Assembly: GCF_000719335.1 (NCBI RefSeq)
Contig: NZ_JOGB01000029.1
Coordinates: 1-64,000 of the forward strand
Source of the DNA: Streptomyces sp. NRRL S-87
GTDB taxonomy: Bacteria > Actinomycetota > Actinomycetes > Streptomycetales > Streptomycetaceae
Direction of reading: 5' to 3'
Length of the DNA: 64,000 bases
Shown piece after piece: positions 44,023-52,964 of the stretch (the stretch's first letter is position 1; each line of letters begins with the position of its first letter). A program made the position numbers and the translations under genes. The notes beneath the pieces were generated by a model that made no database searches, was not told the DNA's origin, and worked only from the letters and a program-made list of their open reading frames with translations.

Positions 44023-45248
44023 CGGCCCTCACCGCCCTCCAGGACGCCGGCCGACCGGCTGCGCTCCAAGTACGCCGTCGCCGAGCGGAGTTCCACCGTC
44101 AGCGAGTCGACCGTGGTGGCCATCGACTCCGTCGCCCGGGCCTTGTACGTGTCGATCGCGTCCAGCGTCGCGTAGATCTGCCCGAACGCGGTCCGCAGCG
44201 TCTCCGCGCCCACCGCCGGGTCGGCGGCGATCCGCTGGATCTCGCCGGTCTGCGACTCCAGCATCCGCGCGTTGCCCAGGATCAGCTGCTCGGTCGTCCC
44301 GCGCAGGGCGTTGACCTGCTCGACGACCTTCTTCTGGTGGTCCAGCGCGCCGGCGAGCATCACGGCGATCCGCAGCGCCGAGACCGTCGTCGTCGCGGCC
44401 CGCTCCACACCCTTGATCAGCTCGTCGTTGTTGCGCCGTACGACGTCCATGGCCAGGTACCCCTGCGCGCACACCGCGAGCTGGGTGAGCAGGTCCTGGT
44501 GCTTCTGCCGGACCGGGAAGAGCAGGTCCGCGCGCAGCGCCTCGGCCTGCTCCGGGTCGGTGGCGGCCACCTCGGCGACGCGCTGCTCCACGGCCGCGTC
44601 CAGGGCCTCGGTGAGGACCGCGTACTCCTGGAGCTTGCCCATGGTCTCCCACAGGTGGGTGCGCTCGGTGTGCAGGGCCGCGTTGTCGCGCCGCAGTTCG
44701 TCCTGGCCGCCGCGCAGGGCGCCGACGATGCGGGTCAGGGTGGCCTGCGAGGAGGCGTACTTCGCGACGTGGTCGCGGAAGCGGTTGCCGCCGGGGAGCT
44801 TGGAGAGCAGCTTGCCGAGCCCCTTGCCGGCGCTCTCGCGCGGGTCGAGGTCCTCGACCGTGCGGCGCAGCTCGACCAGGGAGCCGGCCACCCGGCTCTG
44901 CGCGTCGGCGGCCTCGCCGCCGCCCGCGGCGCCGCTGCCGAGGGACCGTACGGCGCGGTCGAGCATCCGGTTGGACTGGCCCGCGGCGCTGCGGATCTCG
45001 CCCGCGCCCAGGCCCGCGATCTCGCCGACGCGGCCGGCGAACTCGGGGGAGCGCGGGTCGAGCCCGGTCAGCGATCCGACGTACTCGCCGGCCCGGCGGG
45101 CCATCTCGTCGCGCACGCCGTCCTGCAGCGGTACGAGCCCGGCGGCCTGCTCCTTGCGGACCGGTGCCACCGGCTCCGGCGCGGTCAGGACCAGGGGGGA
45201 GGGCGGTTCGAGCAGCCCCTGGCCGCCCGTGTGGATGTTCTCGGTCAT
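44019..45248 (-). CDS. TelA-family (toxic anion resistance) protein
   Basis: A 409-residue cytoplasmic protein with the all-helical TelA/KlaA layout and long coiled-coil stretches (for example about 120-330). Conserved blocks are visible in VVRRNNDELIKGVERAATTTVSALRIAVMLA and LRGTTEQLILGNARMLESQ. TelA proteins were first linked to tellurite resistance, but their biochemical role is unsettled. It lies 13 bp after the solute-binding-like gene and overlaps the VWA lipoprotein gene, so it is the cytoplasmic partner of the operon. Confidence 0.88.
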   Translation of the reverse strand: MTENIHTGGQGLLEPPSPLVLTAPEPVAPVRKEQAAGLVPLQDGVRDEMARRAGEYVGSLTGLDPRSPEFAGRVGEIAGLGAGEIRSAAGQSNRMLDRAVRSLGSGAAGGGEAADAQSRVAGSLVELRRTVEDLDPRESAGKGLGKLLSKLPGGNRFRDHVAKYASSQATLTRIVGALRGGQDELRRDNAALHTERTHLWETMGKLQEYAVLTEALDAAVEQRVAEVAATDPEQAEALRADLLFPVRQKHQDLLTQLAVCAQGYLAMDVVRRNNDELIKGVERAATTTVSALRIAVMLAGALDHQKKVVEQVNALRGTTEQLILGNARMLESQTGEIQRIAADPAVGAETLRTAFGQIYATLDAIDTYKARATESMATTVDSLTVELRSATAYLERSRSAGVLEGGEGR

Positions 45249-45261
45249 GGTTCGTTTCCCC

Positions 45262-46368
45262 CTAGCCGCGGGCCCGCTGCGCCATCCGGCGCAGGATCCC
45301 GGCGGTCGGCACAGGTGCCTGGCCGATGCCGGCCAGCGTCTGGTTGAGGTAGTCGGAGTACGGCTTCGTGGCCGAGGTGAACTCGGCGCGCGCGCCCTGC
45401 GGGCGGAAGCCGTGGCGCACGGCCAGCTCGCGCAGCCGCTTGTCGGTGCCGAGCAGCTTGCCGAGGGCCTCGCCGTCGGCGGTCAGCGGTACGAGGGTGT
45501 GGTCGCTGTAGACCGTGGTGTCGGGGTACAGGACCACGAGGTCGCCGGTGTCCTGCTTCTGCAGCAGCAGCGAGGCCACCTGGGACTCGTACACGAGGAC
45601 GAGCGGGTTGCCGACGCCGCTGATGAAGTCCCGGAAGGGGGCGTCGGTGCCGGTCTGCTGGGCGCCCTGCGCGGAGACGAGCTTGTGCAGCAGGGGCGCG
45701 GTGCGGTCGATGCCGGCGGCGTCCGAGACGACCTTGCGGTGTTCGGCGACGAAGGAGGTCAGCGCCAGGTAGAGGGCGCCGGAGTTGGATGCGGACGGGT
45801 CGGTGGTGGTGATGAAGACCGAGCCGCTGAGCTCGGCGTGCGCCGGCGCGCCCTTCAGCTGCGACCAGTTGCGGTCGGCGGCGGCGCCCTTCAGGTACGG
45901 GTCCATCAGGAGGGTCCCGGACTTGGCGCCGGTCATCCGTGCCAGGCCGTTGTCGGCCAGGACCTTGGCGGCGGCGCTGTGCGCGACCACGACCAGCGGC
46001 GAGTAGAAGGGGCGGACGGGCGTCGTCTTCAGGTCGGACTTGGCCCGGATCTCCTCGGCCGGGGCCTGGCTGGAGGGGAAGGCGAAGTCGTAGTCCTTGA
46101 GGGGGAGCCGGTCCATCGCCCAGGACCCGGAGGTCTCCGTCTGGACCTTCCAGCCGGCGGCCGCGAGGGCCGTGACCACGTCGGGATCGTCGAAGAACTC
46201 GGCCTTCTCCGACCCGATCACACCGTGCACGGTCTTCGTTGCCGTGCCGTTCGTGCCCTGACCTCCGCGGCCCGCGACGACGGCGGCCACGACGCCGCCG
46301 ATCAGTACGACCGCCAGGGCGATTCCCAGGATGCGTCTCACGGGGGCAGCGTGCTCGCGGAAACCCAC
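45262..46368 (-). CDS. Membrane-anchored solute-binding-like protein
   Basis: A 368-residue protein with one N-terminal membrane helix (about 13-32, ILGIALAVVLIGGVVAAVV) and an outside domain like a type 2 periplasmic binding protein (VHGVIGSEKAEFFDDPDVVTALA; FAFPSSQAPAE; ITTTDPSASNSGALYLAL). It has no lipobox cysteine, so unlike the next solute-binding protein it is held by a helix. The ligand is unknown. It begins 47 bp after the DUF4436 gene and is followed by telA. Confidence 0.8.
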   Translation of the reverse strand: MGFREHAAPVRRILGIALAVVLIGGVVAAVVAGRGGQGTNGTATKTVHGVIGSEKAEFFDDPDVVTALAAAGWKVQTETSGSWAMDRLPLKDYDFAFPSSQAPAEEIRAKSDLKTTPVRPFYSPLVVVAHSAAAKVLADNGLARMTGAKSGTLLMDPYLKGAAADRNWSQLKGAPAHAELSGSVFITTTDPSASNSGALYLALTSFVAEHRKVVSDAAGIDRTAPLLHKLVSAQGAQQTGTDAPFRDFISGVGNPLVLVYESQVASLLLQKQDTGDLVVLYPDTTVYSDHTLVPLTADGEALGKLLGTDKRLRELAVRHGFRPQGARAEFTSATKPYSDYLNQTLAGIGQAPVPTAGILRRMAQRARG

Positions 46369-46415
46369 ATTCCGCGGCGTGTTGGGTGAACGTCAGGTGA
46401 CGTGCCGGTCCCAAG

Positions 46416-47333
46416 TCACCTGCCGGCCGGGGGACGGTGAGTGGCGTCCGGACGGATGGCGGCGCGGACCCCGGTGAGGACCACCGCGATCAGGCTCAGG
46501 GCGATGACGGTCTCGGCCCACAGGAAGGCGAACCAGTCCAGGACGCAGCCGATCGGGGGCGAGCCGGGCGCGGTGTTGCGGAACGCCGCGAGGGCGAACA
46601 GGGTGGCGGCCATCCAGGAGAGGGCGGGCCAGACCAGGCCGTCCCCCCGGGTCGTCAGGTACCAGGTGCCGATGAGGACGGAGGCGGCCAGCGCCCACAT
46701 GACGACCATCATGAAGACGGCGAAGACGAGCACGCTGCCCGAGCGGGTCACCTCCACCGCCATGACCGCCTCCTGCCGGGAGGGGCCGGGGTCCGCGGAG
46801 ATCGAGAAGAGCGTGTCGTTGTTGGAGAACACCAGGCGCACCGGCACCTGTCGGCCGCCGAGCTCGGCCCGGAAGGCGATGTCGGTCTCGTAGGTGTCGA
46901 ACGGGTAGTCGCTGACCGACCCGCCCGTGAGCGCGACCTGGACGTCCTTGGTGGCGATCCGCTCGTGCGCGGGGTACTCCAGGTCGCCGAGGGTGGCCCC
47001 GGAGGTCTGGAGGGCGAGGTCGGCGACCGGCGCGCCCCCGTCGCCCTCGCCGAGGTTCCCGCGCGGGACGACCCAGACCCTCAGTGTCAGCTCCCTGGCC
47101 GTGGCGTCGACGCGTTGGACGACGGCCTCCACGTCCACCCGGTTCGGGGCCGCGGACCCGGCGGTGGTGACCGTCTCGACGGCCTGCCGCTCGGCGAACT
47201 GCAGCCACGACCCCACGCCCACCGCGACCAGGATCAGGACCGCGATGGGCAGCAGGACCGGCAGGAGCGAGGCCCGGGAGCGGCCCGGGCGGGGCGGGGC
47301 GGGGGGCGGAGGCGTGGGCGGGGGTGCGGCCAT
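46416..47333 (-). CDS. DUF4436-family membrane protein
   Basis: A 305-residue protein with an N-terminal Pro-rich segment, one span (about 24-43), an outside beta-rich domain (about 60-200, with YPFDTYETDI, the family hallmark) and three more spans near the C-terminus (about 203-295). DUF4436 proteins are mostly actinobacterial and uncharacterised. GGAG lies 5 bp before the chosen ATG. Its strand and short gap to the next gene make it the probable first gene of the TelA operon. Confidence 0.82.
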   Translation of the reverse strand: MAAPPPTPPPPAPPRPGRSRASLLPVLLPIAVLILVAVGVGSWLQFAERQAVETVTTAGSAAPNRVDVEAVVQRVDATARELTLRVWVVPRGNLGEGDGGAPVADLALQTSGATLGDLEYPAHERIATKDVQVALTGGSVSDYPFDTYETDIAFRAELGGRQVPVRLVFSNNDTLFSISADPGPSRQEAVMAVEVTRSGSVLVFAVFMMVVMWALAASVLIGTWYLTTRGDGLVWPALSWMAATLFALAAFRNTAPGSPPIGCVLDWFAFLWAETVIALSLIAVVLTGVRAAIRPDATHRPPAGR

Positions 47334-47542
47334 GGGGACTCCGACGAGGGTGGGCGGAGCACGATCGTCGTCCACCGGGCCGCCGATCCGCCGCATCCGG
47401 GGGAGCGTGTCGGGTGGGGGCGCCCCCCGTCAGGGCGTGGGGACGGGTCCTGCCGCGCGGGGGCGGGGCCTGCGCGCGGGTGCGGATCCCGACGGGGCCA
47501 TGGCTCCCGGTCCGGCGCCTCCGCGGCCCCGGACCGGGGCCG

Positions 47543-47920
47543 TCAGAGGGCCGCGGCTGCGTCGAGCGCGGCGGCGTGGGCGTCCATCCGCCCGGCCGCG
47601 AGGATCGCGGCGGCGGTGTCGGCCCGGGAGGCGGCCACGACGAGCGCGCGGCCGGCGAGGTCGTGGGCGCGCCGGTGCAGGGCGGCGGTGTCGGCCTCGG
47701 TGCGGCCGGCGTGCCGCGCCGGCGGGGTGCCGCGCAGCCGCGCGACCTGGGTGGCGATCGCCTCGGCCGCGTCGTCGAGACCGAGCTCGTCGGTGACGGT
47801 GAGCAGGGCGGCCAGGTGTCCGGCGAGCTGGATGTCCAGTTCCTCGCCGCGGCTGCGGTGCGGGATCTCGGGCCGGCCGGTCATGCGGTGGACCGACTTG
47901 GTGCGGATCGGCTCATACAT
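47543..47920 (-). CDS. Small helical protein with a ribosome-binding site inside a hairpin
   Basis: A 125-residue soluble protein, mostly alpha-helical and alanine-rich, starting MYEPIRTKSVHRM. No domain is recognised with confidence. Its AGGAGG ribosome-binding site lies in the right arm of a 13-bp hairpin (47923-47955), so translation may be regulated. It stands apart from the TelA operon by 209 bp on the same strand. Confidence 0.7.
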   Translation of the reverse strand: MYEPIRTKSVHRMTGRPEIPHRSRGEELDIQLAGHLAALLTVTDELGLDDAAEAIATQVARLRGTPPARHAGRTEADTAALHRRAHDLAGRALVVAASRADTAAAILAAGRMDAHAAALDAAAAL

Positions 47921-47922
47921 GA

Positions 47923-47955
47923 GGATGGCCTCCTGGCGTGGTCAGGAGACCATCC
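47923..47955 (-). promoter_or_regulatory. Hairpin that covers the ribosome-binding site of the next gene
   Basis: In the transcript, 13 paired bases (12 Watson-Crick plus one G-U) close a 7-nt loop. The AGGAGG ribosome-binding site (47929-47934) is inside the stem, eight bases before the ATG. Opening of the stem would be needed for translation. As DNA it is also a good operator candidate. Confidence 0.6.
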
Positions 47956-48059
47956 TACCTTGGATCGATTCTAAAGTAGAGCCTCGTCCAGAAAGCGTCG
48001 AGCCGGGCCCGCGGCCGCCTCGGGAGGGCGTCCGCGAGCCCGGCTCCGGGCGTGCTCTT

Positions 48060-48091
48060 CCCGCGGGCGCTGCAGTGTCCGCGCCCGCGGG
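48060..48091 (-). terminator. Perfect 11-bp hairpin after the aminotransferase
   Basis: Arms 48060-48070 and 48081-48091 pair perfectly around a 10-nt loop, 10 bp past the stop codon on the minus strand. Confidence 0.8.
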
Positions 48092-48101
48092 GGGAGGTCG
48101 G

Positions 48102-49313
48102 TCAGTGCTGGCCGTACCCGTCGAGGAAGTTCCCGATCCGGGTCACGGCGTCCGCCAGGTCCTTGGCGTTCGGCAGCGTCACGATGCGGAAGTGGTCCGG
48201 CTCGGGCCAGTTGAAGCCCGTACCGTGCACGACCATGATCTTCTCGGCCCGCAGCAGGTCCAGGACCATCTGCCGGTCGTCCTTGATCTTGTAGACGGCC
48301 GGGTCCAGGCGCGGGAAGGCGTACAGGGCGCCCTTCGGCTTCACGCACGTCACGCCCGGGATCCGGGTGAGCAGGTCGTGTGCGACGTTGCGCTGCTCCA
48401 GGATCCGGCCGCCGGGCAGCACGAGGTCCTCGATGGACTGGCGGCCGCCCAGCGCGGTGGCCACCGCGTACTGCGAGGGCATGTTCGCGCACAGGCGCAT
48501 GTTGGCCAGGATCGTCAGGCCCTCGATGTACGAGGACGCGTGCTGCTTGGGGCCGCAGACCGCCAGCCAGCCGCTGCGGTAGCCGGCCACCCGGTAGTTC
48601 TTGGACAGGCCGTTGAACGTCAGCACGAGCAGGTCGGGCGCGATCGTGGCGGTGTTGGTGTGCGTGACGCCGTCGTAGAGGATCCGGTCGTAGATCTCGT
48701 CCGAGCAGACGATCAGGTTGTGGCGGCGGGCGATGTCGGTGAGCCCGCGCAGCATCTCGTCGTCGTAGACCGCGCCGGTCGGGTTGTTCGGGTTGATGAT
48801 CACCAGGGCGCGGGTGCGGTCGGTGATCTTCCGCTCGATGTCCGCGAGGTCGGGCATCCAGTCGGACTGCTCGTCGCAGCGGTAGTGCACCGCCGTACCG
48901 CCGGCCAGCGAGACGGAGGCCGTCCACAGCGGGTAGTCCGGGGCGGGGACCAGCACCTCGTCGCCGTCGTCGAGCAGGGCCTGCATCGACATCTGGATCA
49001 GCTCGGAGACGCCGTTACCGAGGTAGATGTCCTCGACGTCCAGGTCGATGCCCTTGGTCTGGTAGTGCTGCATGACCGCACGCCGTGCCGCGAGGAGGCC
49101 CTTGGCGTCACCGTAGCCGTGGGCGCTGCCCAGGTTGCGGAGCATGTCCTCGAGGATCTCGGGCGGGCACTCGAAACCGAACGCCGCCGGGTTCCCGGTG
49201 TTGAGCTTGAGGATGCGATGACCTGCTGCTTCGAGCCGCATCGCCTCCTCGAGCACGGGGCCCCGGATCTCGTAACAGACGTTCGCGAGCTTCGTCGACT
49301 GGATCACCTGCAT
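48102..49313 (-). CDS. PLP-dependent aminotransferase (alanine-transaminase type)
   Basis: A 403-residue fold-type I aminotransferase. Conserved blocks are KLNTGNPAAFGF, DYPLWTA, NPNNPTGAVYDDE, the PLP lysine in FNGLSKNYRVAGYRSGW and the C-terminal FRIVTLPNAK arginine. The sequence resembles AlaA/AlaT enzymes that make alanine from pyruvate and glutamate. It is monocistronic and followed by a hairpin. The start is ATG at 49313. Confidence 0.9.
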   Translation of the reverse strand: MQVIQSTKLANVCYEIRGPVLEEAMRLEAAGHRILKLNTGNPAAFGFECPPEILEDMLRNLGSAHGYGDAKGLLAARRAVMQHYQTKGIDLDVEDIYLGNGVSELIQMSMQALLDDGDEVLVPAPDYPLWTASVSLAGGTAVHYRCDEQSDWMPDLADIERKITDRTRALVIINPNNPTGAVYDDEMLRGLTDIARRHNLIVCSDEIYDRILYDGVTHTNTATIAPDLLVLTFNGLSKNYRVAGYRSGWLAVCGPKQHASSYIEGLTILANMRLCANMPSQYAVATALGGRQSIEDLVLPGGRILEQRNVAHDLLTRIPGVTCVKPKGALYAFPRLDPAVYKIKDDRQMVLDLLRAEKIMVVHGTGFNWPEPDHFRIVTLPNAKDLADAVTRIGNFLDGYGQH

Positions 49314-49562
49314 GACAGGACTCTACGGCGCCCGCCACCCGCGCTGCTGGGACTTTCCGCCCCGCCACCCGTCAGAGATATGTCCGGTTTCGGCCTTCGG
49401 AAGGGCGCGGCGCCGCGGAGTCCTTCGAATCGTGGCCGTCGACCCCCCGCGACCTGCGGTTCGCGCCCGACGGAGACCGGCCGAAGCGCTCGTGTTGCGC
49501 TCGTCACGTTGGTGCACTCGGTGCGACGATCACCCGGGCCGGCCGCGAACCCAAGGAGTCCC

Positions 49563-50147
49563 ATGACCGCCCCGCAGCTCACCGACCGCACCGCACTCGT
49601 GCTCGTCGACCTCCAGAAGGGCATCCTCGCCCGCGACACCGTCCACCCCACCGACGAGATCCTGCGCCGGGCCGTCCGGCTCGCCGAGGCCTTCCGCACC
49701 CGCGGCCTACCGGTCGTCCTGGTCAAGGTCGCCTTCCACCCCGACGGCGGCGACCTCCCCCCGGCCGACGTCGACCGCCGCACCTTCCCCGACACCGCGC
49801 CGCCCGCGGAGTTCTCGGAGCTCCCGGCGGAGCTCACCGGCGGCCCCGGCACGGAGCAGGACGTCGTCGTCACCAAGCGCCACTGGGGCGCCTTCACCGG
49901 CACCGAGCTCGACCTCCAGCTGCGCCGCCGCGGCATCGACACCATCGTCCTCGGCGGCATCTCGACCAGCATCGGCGTCGAGTCCACCGCCCGCAGCGCG
50001 TGGGAGCTGAGCTACGGCCTGCTGTTCGTCCAGGACGCCACCACCGACCTGGACGCCGACTCGCACGCCCACAGCTTCGGCAAGATCTTCCCCCGCATCG
50101 GCCACGTCACCACCACCGACGAGGTACTGGCCGCCCTCAAGGGCTGA
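49563..50147 (+). CDS. Isochorismatase-family hydrolase lacking the catalytic cysteine
   Basis: A 194-residue hydrolase of the isochorismatase-like fold. Asp (ALVLVDLQKG) and Lys (VTKRHWGAF) of the usual triad are present. At the cysteine position (GGISTSIGVESTAR) there is glycine, as in true isochorismatases and unlike nicotinamidases, so an amide-cleaving thiol mechanism is unlikely. The substrate is unknown. The gene stands alone, with 249 bp before it that I could not assign to any gene. Confidence 0.85.
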   Translation: MTAPQLTDRTALVLVDLQKGILARDTVHPTDEILRRAVRLAEAFRTRGLPVVLVKVAFHPDGGDLPPADVDRRTFPDTAPPAEFSELPAELTGGPGTEQDVVVTKRHWGAFTGTELDLQLRRRGIDTIVLGGISTSIGVESTARSAWELSYGLLFVQDATTDLDADSHAHSFGKIFPRIGHVTTTDEVLAALKG

Positions 50148-50189
50148 CCGGGGCGGCGGACGGTCGGTGCGCGTACGAGCGCTGACCGC

Positions 50190-51200
50190 CTACATCCCAC
50201 CCGCCGTGACCAGCGCCCCGAAGACGGCGATGCCGGCGCAGATGCTCAGGTTGACCGCCCGGTGTTCCCAGAACACCGCGACGAACTCCCGGATCGTGGC
50301 GCTCGGCCAGAAGTAGCGGGCCGTCGGCGAGCCGAGCACCTGCCCGTTCACCCCCGCCTTCCGGGCCGTCATCGCCGCCCGGAAGGCGTGGAAGTTGTTG
50401 GTCACCACCACGCACCGGTAGGCCGGGCACTCCGCCTCCATCAGCTCCCGGCTGAAGGCCAGGTTCTCCGCCGTGGTCCGGGACCGCTCCTCGCGCCGCA
50501 GGTGCTCCTCCGGCACCCCCTGCCCGCGCAGCCAGTCCGCCATCGCCCGGGCCTCCGGCAGGCGCTCGTCCGGGCCCTGGCCGCCGGAGGTCAGCAGCAG
50601 GGGTCCGGCGGCGCCGCGGGCCCGCTGGGCGGCGTAGATCTCCCGGCCCTTCGCCAACCGGGAGGCGAGCAGCGGCGGGACCCGCTCCCCGCCGGCCAGC
50701 CCCGAGCCCAGCATCACGACGTAGTCCACGTCGCCGCGGACCTCGATGCGCCCGTACAGGTACGCGTACCCGAGGAAGCACAGGAAGAGGAACGACACGT
50801 AGGCGACCAGCATCACCAGTGTCACGACGATGCCGTCGAGCAGCGGCGAGCCCGAGACCCCGACCGCGGCCACCAGGGCCATCATCACGAAGACGCCCGC
50901 CCCCGCCATCAGGGAGAGCAGGTTCGCCGGCCGCCGGCCCTCCCTGCGGGCCATGGTCAGGCCGTTGGCGACCAGGAACACCCCCAGCGCCGCGGCCCCC
51001 AGCACGGGCAGGACGAACACCGCCATCACGACGACCTCCGCGGCCAGCGGCGGCAGGTGCGAGACCTGCCACAGGAGCGCGAGCGAGAGGCAGATGCAGG
51101 TCAGGCCCAGGAGCACCGCGTTCTGGAAGCGGCGCCGGTCCTCGCGGACGCTCAGGCAGAAGGCGGCGAAGAGCAGGACGGCGGGGACGAAAACCAGCAT
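50190..51200 (-). CDS. YdcF/SanA-family membrane protein (DUF218)
   Basis: A 336-residue protein with four or five N-terminal membrane spans (about 1-150) and a DUF218 domain (about 160-315: DYVVMLGSGL; TSGGQGPDE; RTTAENLAFS; VTNNFHAFRAAMTAR). It ends with one more span. In E. coli, relatives are linked to envelope permeability and vancomycin sensitivity. It lies downstream of the D-amino-acid genes, after a short-period repeat array. Confidence 0.87.
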   Translation of the reverse strand: MLVFVPAVLLFAAFCLSVREDRRRFQNAVLLGLTCICLSLALLWQVSHLPPLAAEVVVMAVFVLPVLGAAALGVFLVANGLTMARREGRRPANLLSLMAGAGVFVMMALVAAVGVSGSPLLDGIVVTLVMLVAYVSFLFLCFLGYAYLYGRIEVRGDVDYVVMLGSGLAGGERVPPLLASRLAKGREIYAAQRARGAAGPLLLTSGGQGPDERLPEARAMADWLRGQGVPEEHLRREERSRTTAENLAFSRELMEAECPAYRCVVVTNNFHAFRAAMTARKAGVNGQVLGSPTARYFWPSATIREFVAVFWEHRAVNLSICAGIAVFGALVTAGGM

Positions 51201-51222
51201 GGCGCCATCGTAGGAACCGGTC

Positions 51223-51307
51223 CGTCAGAAGCCCGTCAGAAGCCGCCAGAAGCCGTAGGAGGCCGCCAGAAGCTGCCAGAAGCCGGCCCGAAGCCGGCCG
51301 GAAGCCC
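51223..51307. repeat. Degenerate 10-11 bp tandem array (CAGAAGCC-like)
   Basis: Eight head-to-tail units, two of them exact copies of CGTCAGAAGCC, between the YdcF and D-aminoacylase genes. It faces a second array on the other side of the D-aminoacylase gene. Confidence 0.75.
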
Positions 51308-51362
51308 ACGAGGTCGGCCCGCCCTCACCCCGCACCCCCCAACCCCGCCCCCAGCCCCGTCC

Positions 51363-52937
51363 TCAGCCCCGCCCCCGCCGCAGCGCCCGCCCCGCCAGGA
51401 CGTCCGTCCGCCGTCCGTCCCGGATCACGAACCGGCCGTCGACCAGCACGTACGGGATGCCCGTCGGCGGCCGGCGCGGCGCGGCGAAGTCCGCCCCCGC
51501 CGCCACCGTCGCCGGGTCGAAGAGCACCAGGTCCGCCCGGTACCCCTCGCGCACCAGCCCCCGGTCCGCCAGCCCCAGCCGGGCCGCCGGCCGGCCGGCC
51601 AGGTGCGCCACGCACTCCTCCAGCGTCAGCACGCCCAGCTCGCGCACGTAGTGCCCCAGGTAGTGCGGGAAGGTGCCGTACGCCCGCGGGTGCGGCCTGG
51701 CGCCCTGCAGGATGCCGTCGGAGCCGCCCGTGTGCACCGGATGCCGCATGATCGCCCGGACGTTGTCCTCGTGGCCCACGTGCTGCAGCACCGTCGGCCC
51801 CAGCCGGTCGGCCAGCAGCAGCTCCCGCGCGCCCGCCCACCCCTGGAGCCGCCGCCCCACCCACCCCGCGAGTGCGGGGTCGACCACCCCGGACACCTCC
51901 ACCGACGACCAGTCCACGGGCACGCCGTGGCAGCCGTCCGAGCCCGCCACCTCCAGCGCGTACCGGATCCGCTCGGCGGTCGCGCCGTCCCGCAGCCGGG
52001 CCAGCAGGGCCTCCGGCCCGCCCTCGTGGGCCCAGCTCGGCAGCAGCGCCGCCAGCGTGGTGCAGCCGGGGGTGTAGGGGTAGGTGTCGAGGGTGACGTC
52101 CACCCCGGCCGCCAGCGCCGCGTCCAGCCGGGCCAGCAGCTCGCCCGCCCGGCCCGCGTTCTCGGCGAAGTTCAGGGTGGCGTGGGCCAGGTGGAGCGCG
52201 CAGCCCGCCTCCCGGGCGAGCGCGATCATCTCGTCGTACGCGGCCAGCGCCCCGCGCCCGTACGAGCGGTGGTGCGGGCAGTAGTAGCCGCCGTGGTCGG
52301 CCACCACCCGGCACAGCTCGGCCAGTTCGGCCCCGTCGGCGTACATCCCGGGCGTGTACGTCAGCCCGGAGGACATGCCGTACGCCCCCTCCGCCAGCCC
52401 CTGGGCGACCAGCGCCCGCATCCGGTCCAGCTCGGGGGCCGTGGGCGGCCGGTCGGTCCAGCCCAGCACGTACGCCCGTACGGTCCCCTGCGGGACCAGG
52501 TAGGCGGCGTTGACCGCGATGCCGGCACCGCCGAAGCCGTGGTCGAGGCGGTCCAGGTACTCCCCGACGGTCCGCCAGTCCATCGCCAGGTCGGAGCCGT
52601 CGCCGTGCCAGCCCGCGATGGCGGTGCGCACCTCGGCCAGGGTGCGGTCGTCCACGGGGGCGTACGACAGTCCGTCCTGGCCCAGCACCTCGAGCGTCAC
52701 GCCCTGGGCGGCCTTCGCGCTGTGGTCCGGGTCGCGCAGCAGGGCGAGGTCGCTGTGGGCGTGCATGTCGGTGAAGCCGGGGGCGAGGGCGAGGCCGTGG
52801 CCGTCGAGCGTGGTCCGTCCGCCGGACCGGATGCGGCCGACGGCGGTGATCCGGCCCTCGTGCACGCCCACGTCCGCGGTGTACGAGGGGCCGCCGCCGC
52901 CGTCGACCACGCGGACCCCGCGGATGACCAGATCCAT
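51363..52937 (-). CDS. N-acyl-D-amino-acid deacylase (D-aminoacylase)
   Basis: A 524-residue amidohydrolase that frees D-amino acids from N-acyl forms. It has the TIM-barrel family blocks: ADVGVHEGRI, GFTDMHAHSD (metal-binding HxH), NAAYLVPQG, GMSSGLTYTPGMYADG, a LDTYPYTPG block, and GGSDGI before the C-terminal LGLADRGLVREGYRADLVLFDP. The start is ATG 52937. With the D-serine-dehydratase-like enzyme and RidA it forms a D-amino-acid use module. Length is normal for the family. Confidence 0.9.
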   Translation of the reverse strand: MDLVIRGVRVVDGGGGPSYTADVGVHEGRITAVGRIRSGGRTTLDGHGLALAPGFTDMHAHSDLALLRDPDHSAKAAQGVTLEVLGQDGLSYAPVDDRTLAEVRTAIAGWHGDGSDLAMDWRTVGEYLDRLDHGFGGAGIAVNAAYLVPQGTVRAYVLGWTDRPPTAPELDRMRALVAQGLAEGAYGMSSGLTYTPGMYADGAELAELCRVVADHGGYYCPHHRSYGRGALAAYDEMIALAREAGCALHLAHATLNFAENAGRAGELLARLDAALAAGVDVTLDTYPYTPGCTTLAALLPSWAHEGGPEALLARLRDGATAERIRYALEVAGSDGCHGVPVDWSSVEVSGVVDPALAGWVGRRLQGWAGARELLLADRLGPTVLQHVGHEDNVRAIMRHPVHTGGSDGILQGARPHPRAYGTFPHYLGHYVRELGVLTLEECVAHLAGRPAARLGLADRGLVREGYRADLVLFDPATVAAGADFAAPRRPPTGIPYVLVDGRFVIRDGRRTDVLAGRALRRGRG

Positions 52938-52964
52938 GCCCTCGCCCCCCCGGCGGCCGGTCGT

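Noticed and set aside
39686..44032. A 1448-residue minus-strand frame across pckG and the TelA operon
   Set aside because: It runs antisense to pckG and out of frame with the VWA lipoprotein. Its composition is that of a shadow frame in GC-rich DNA.
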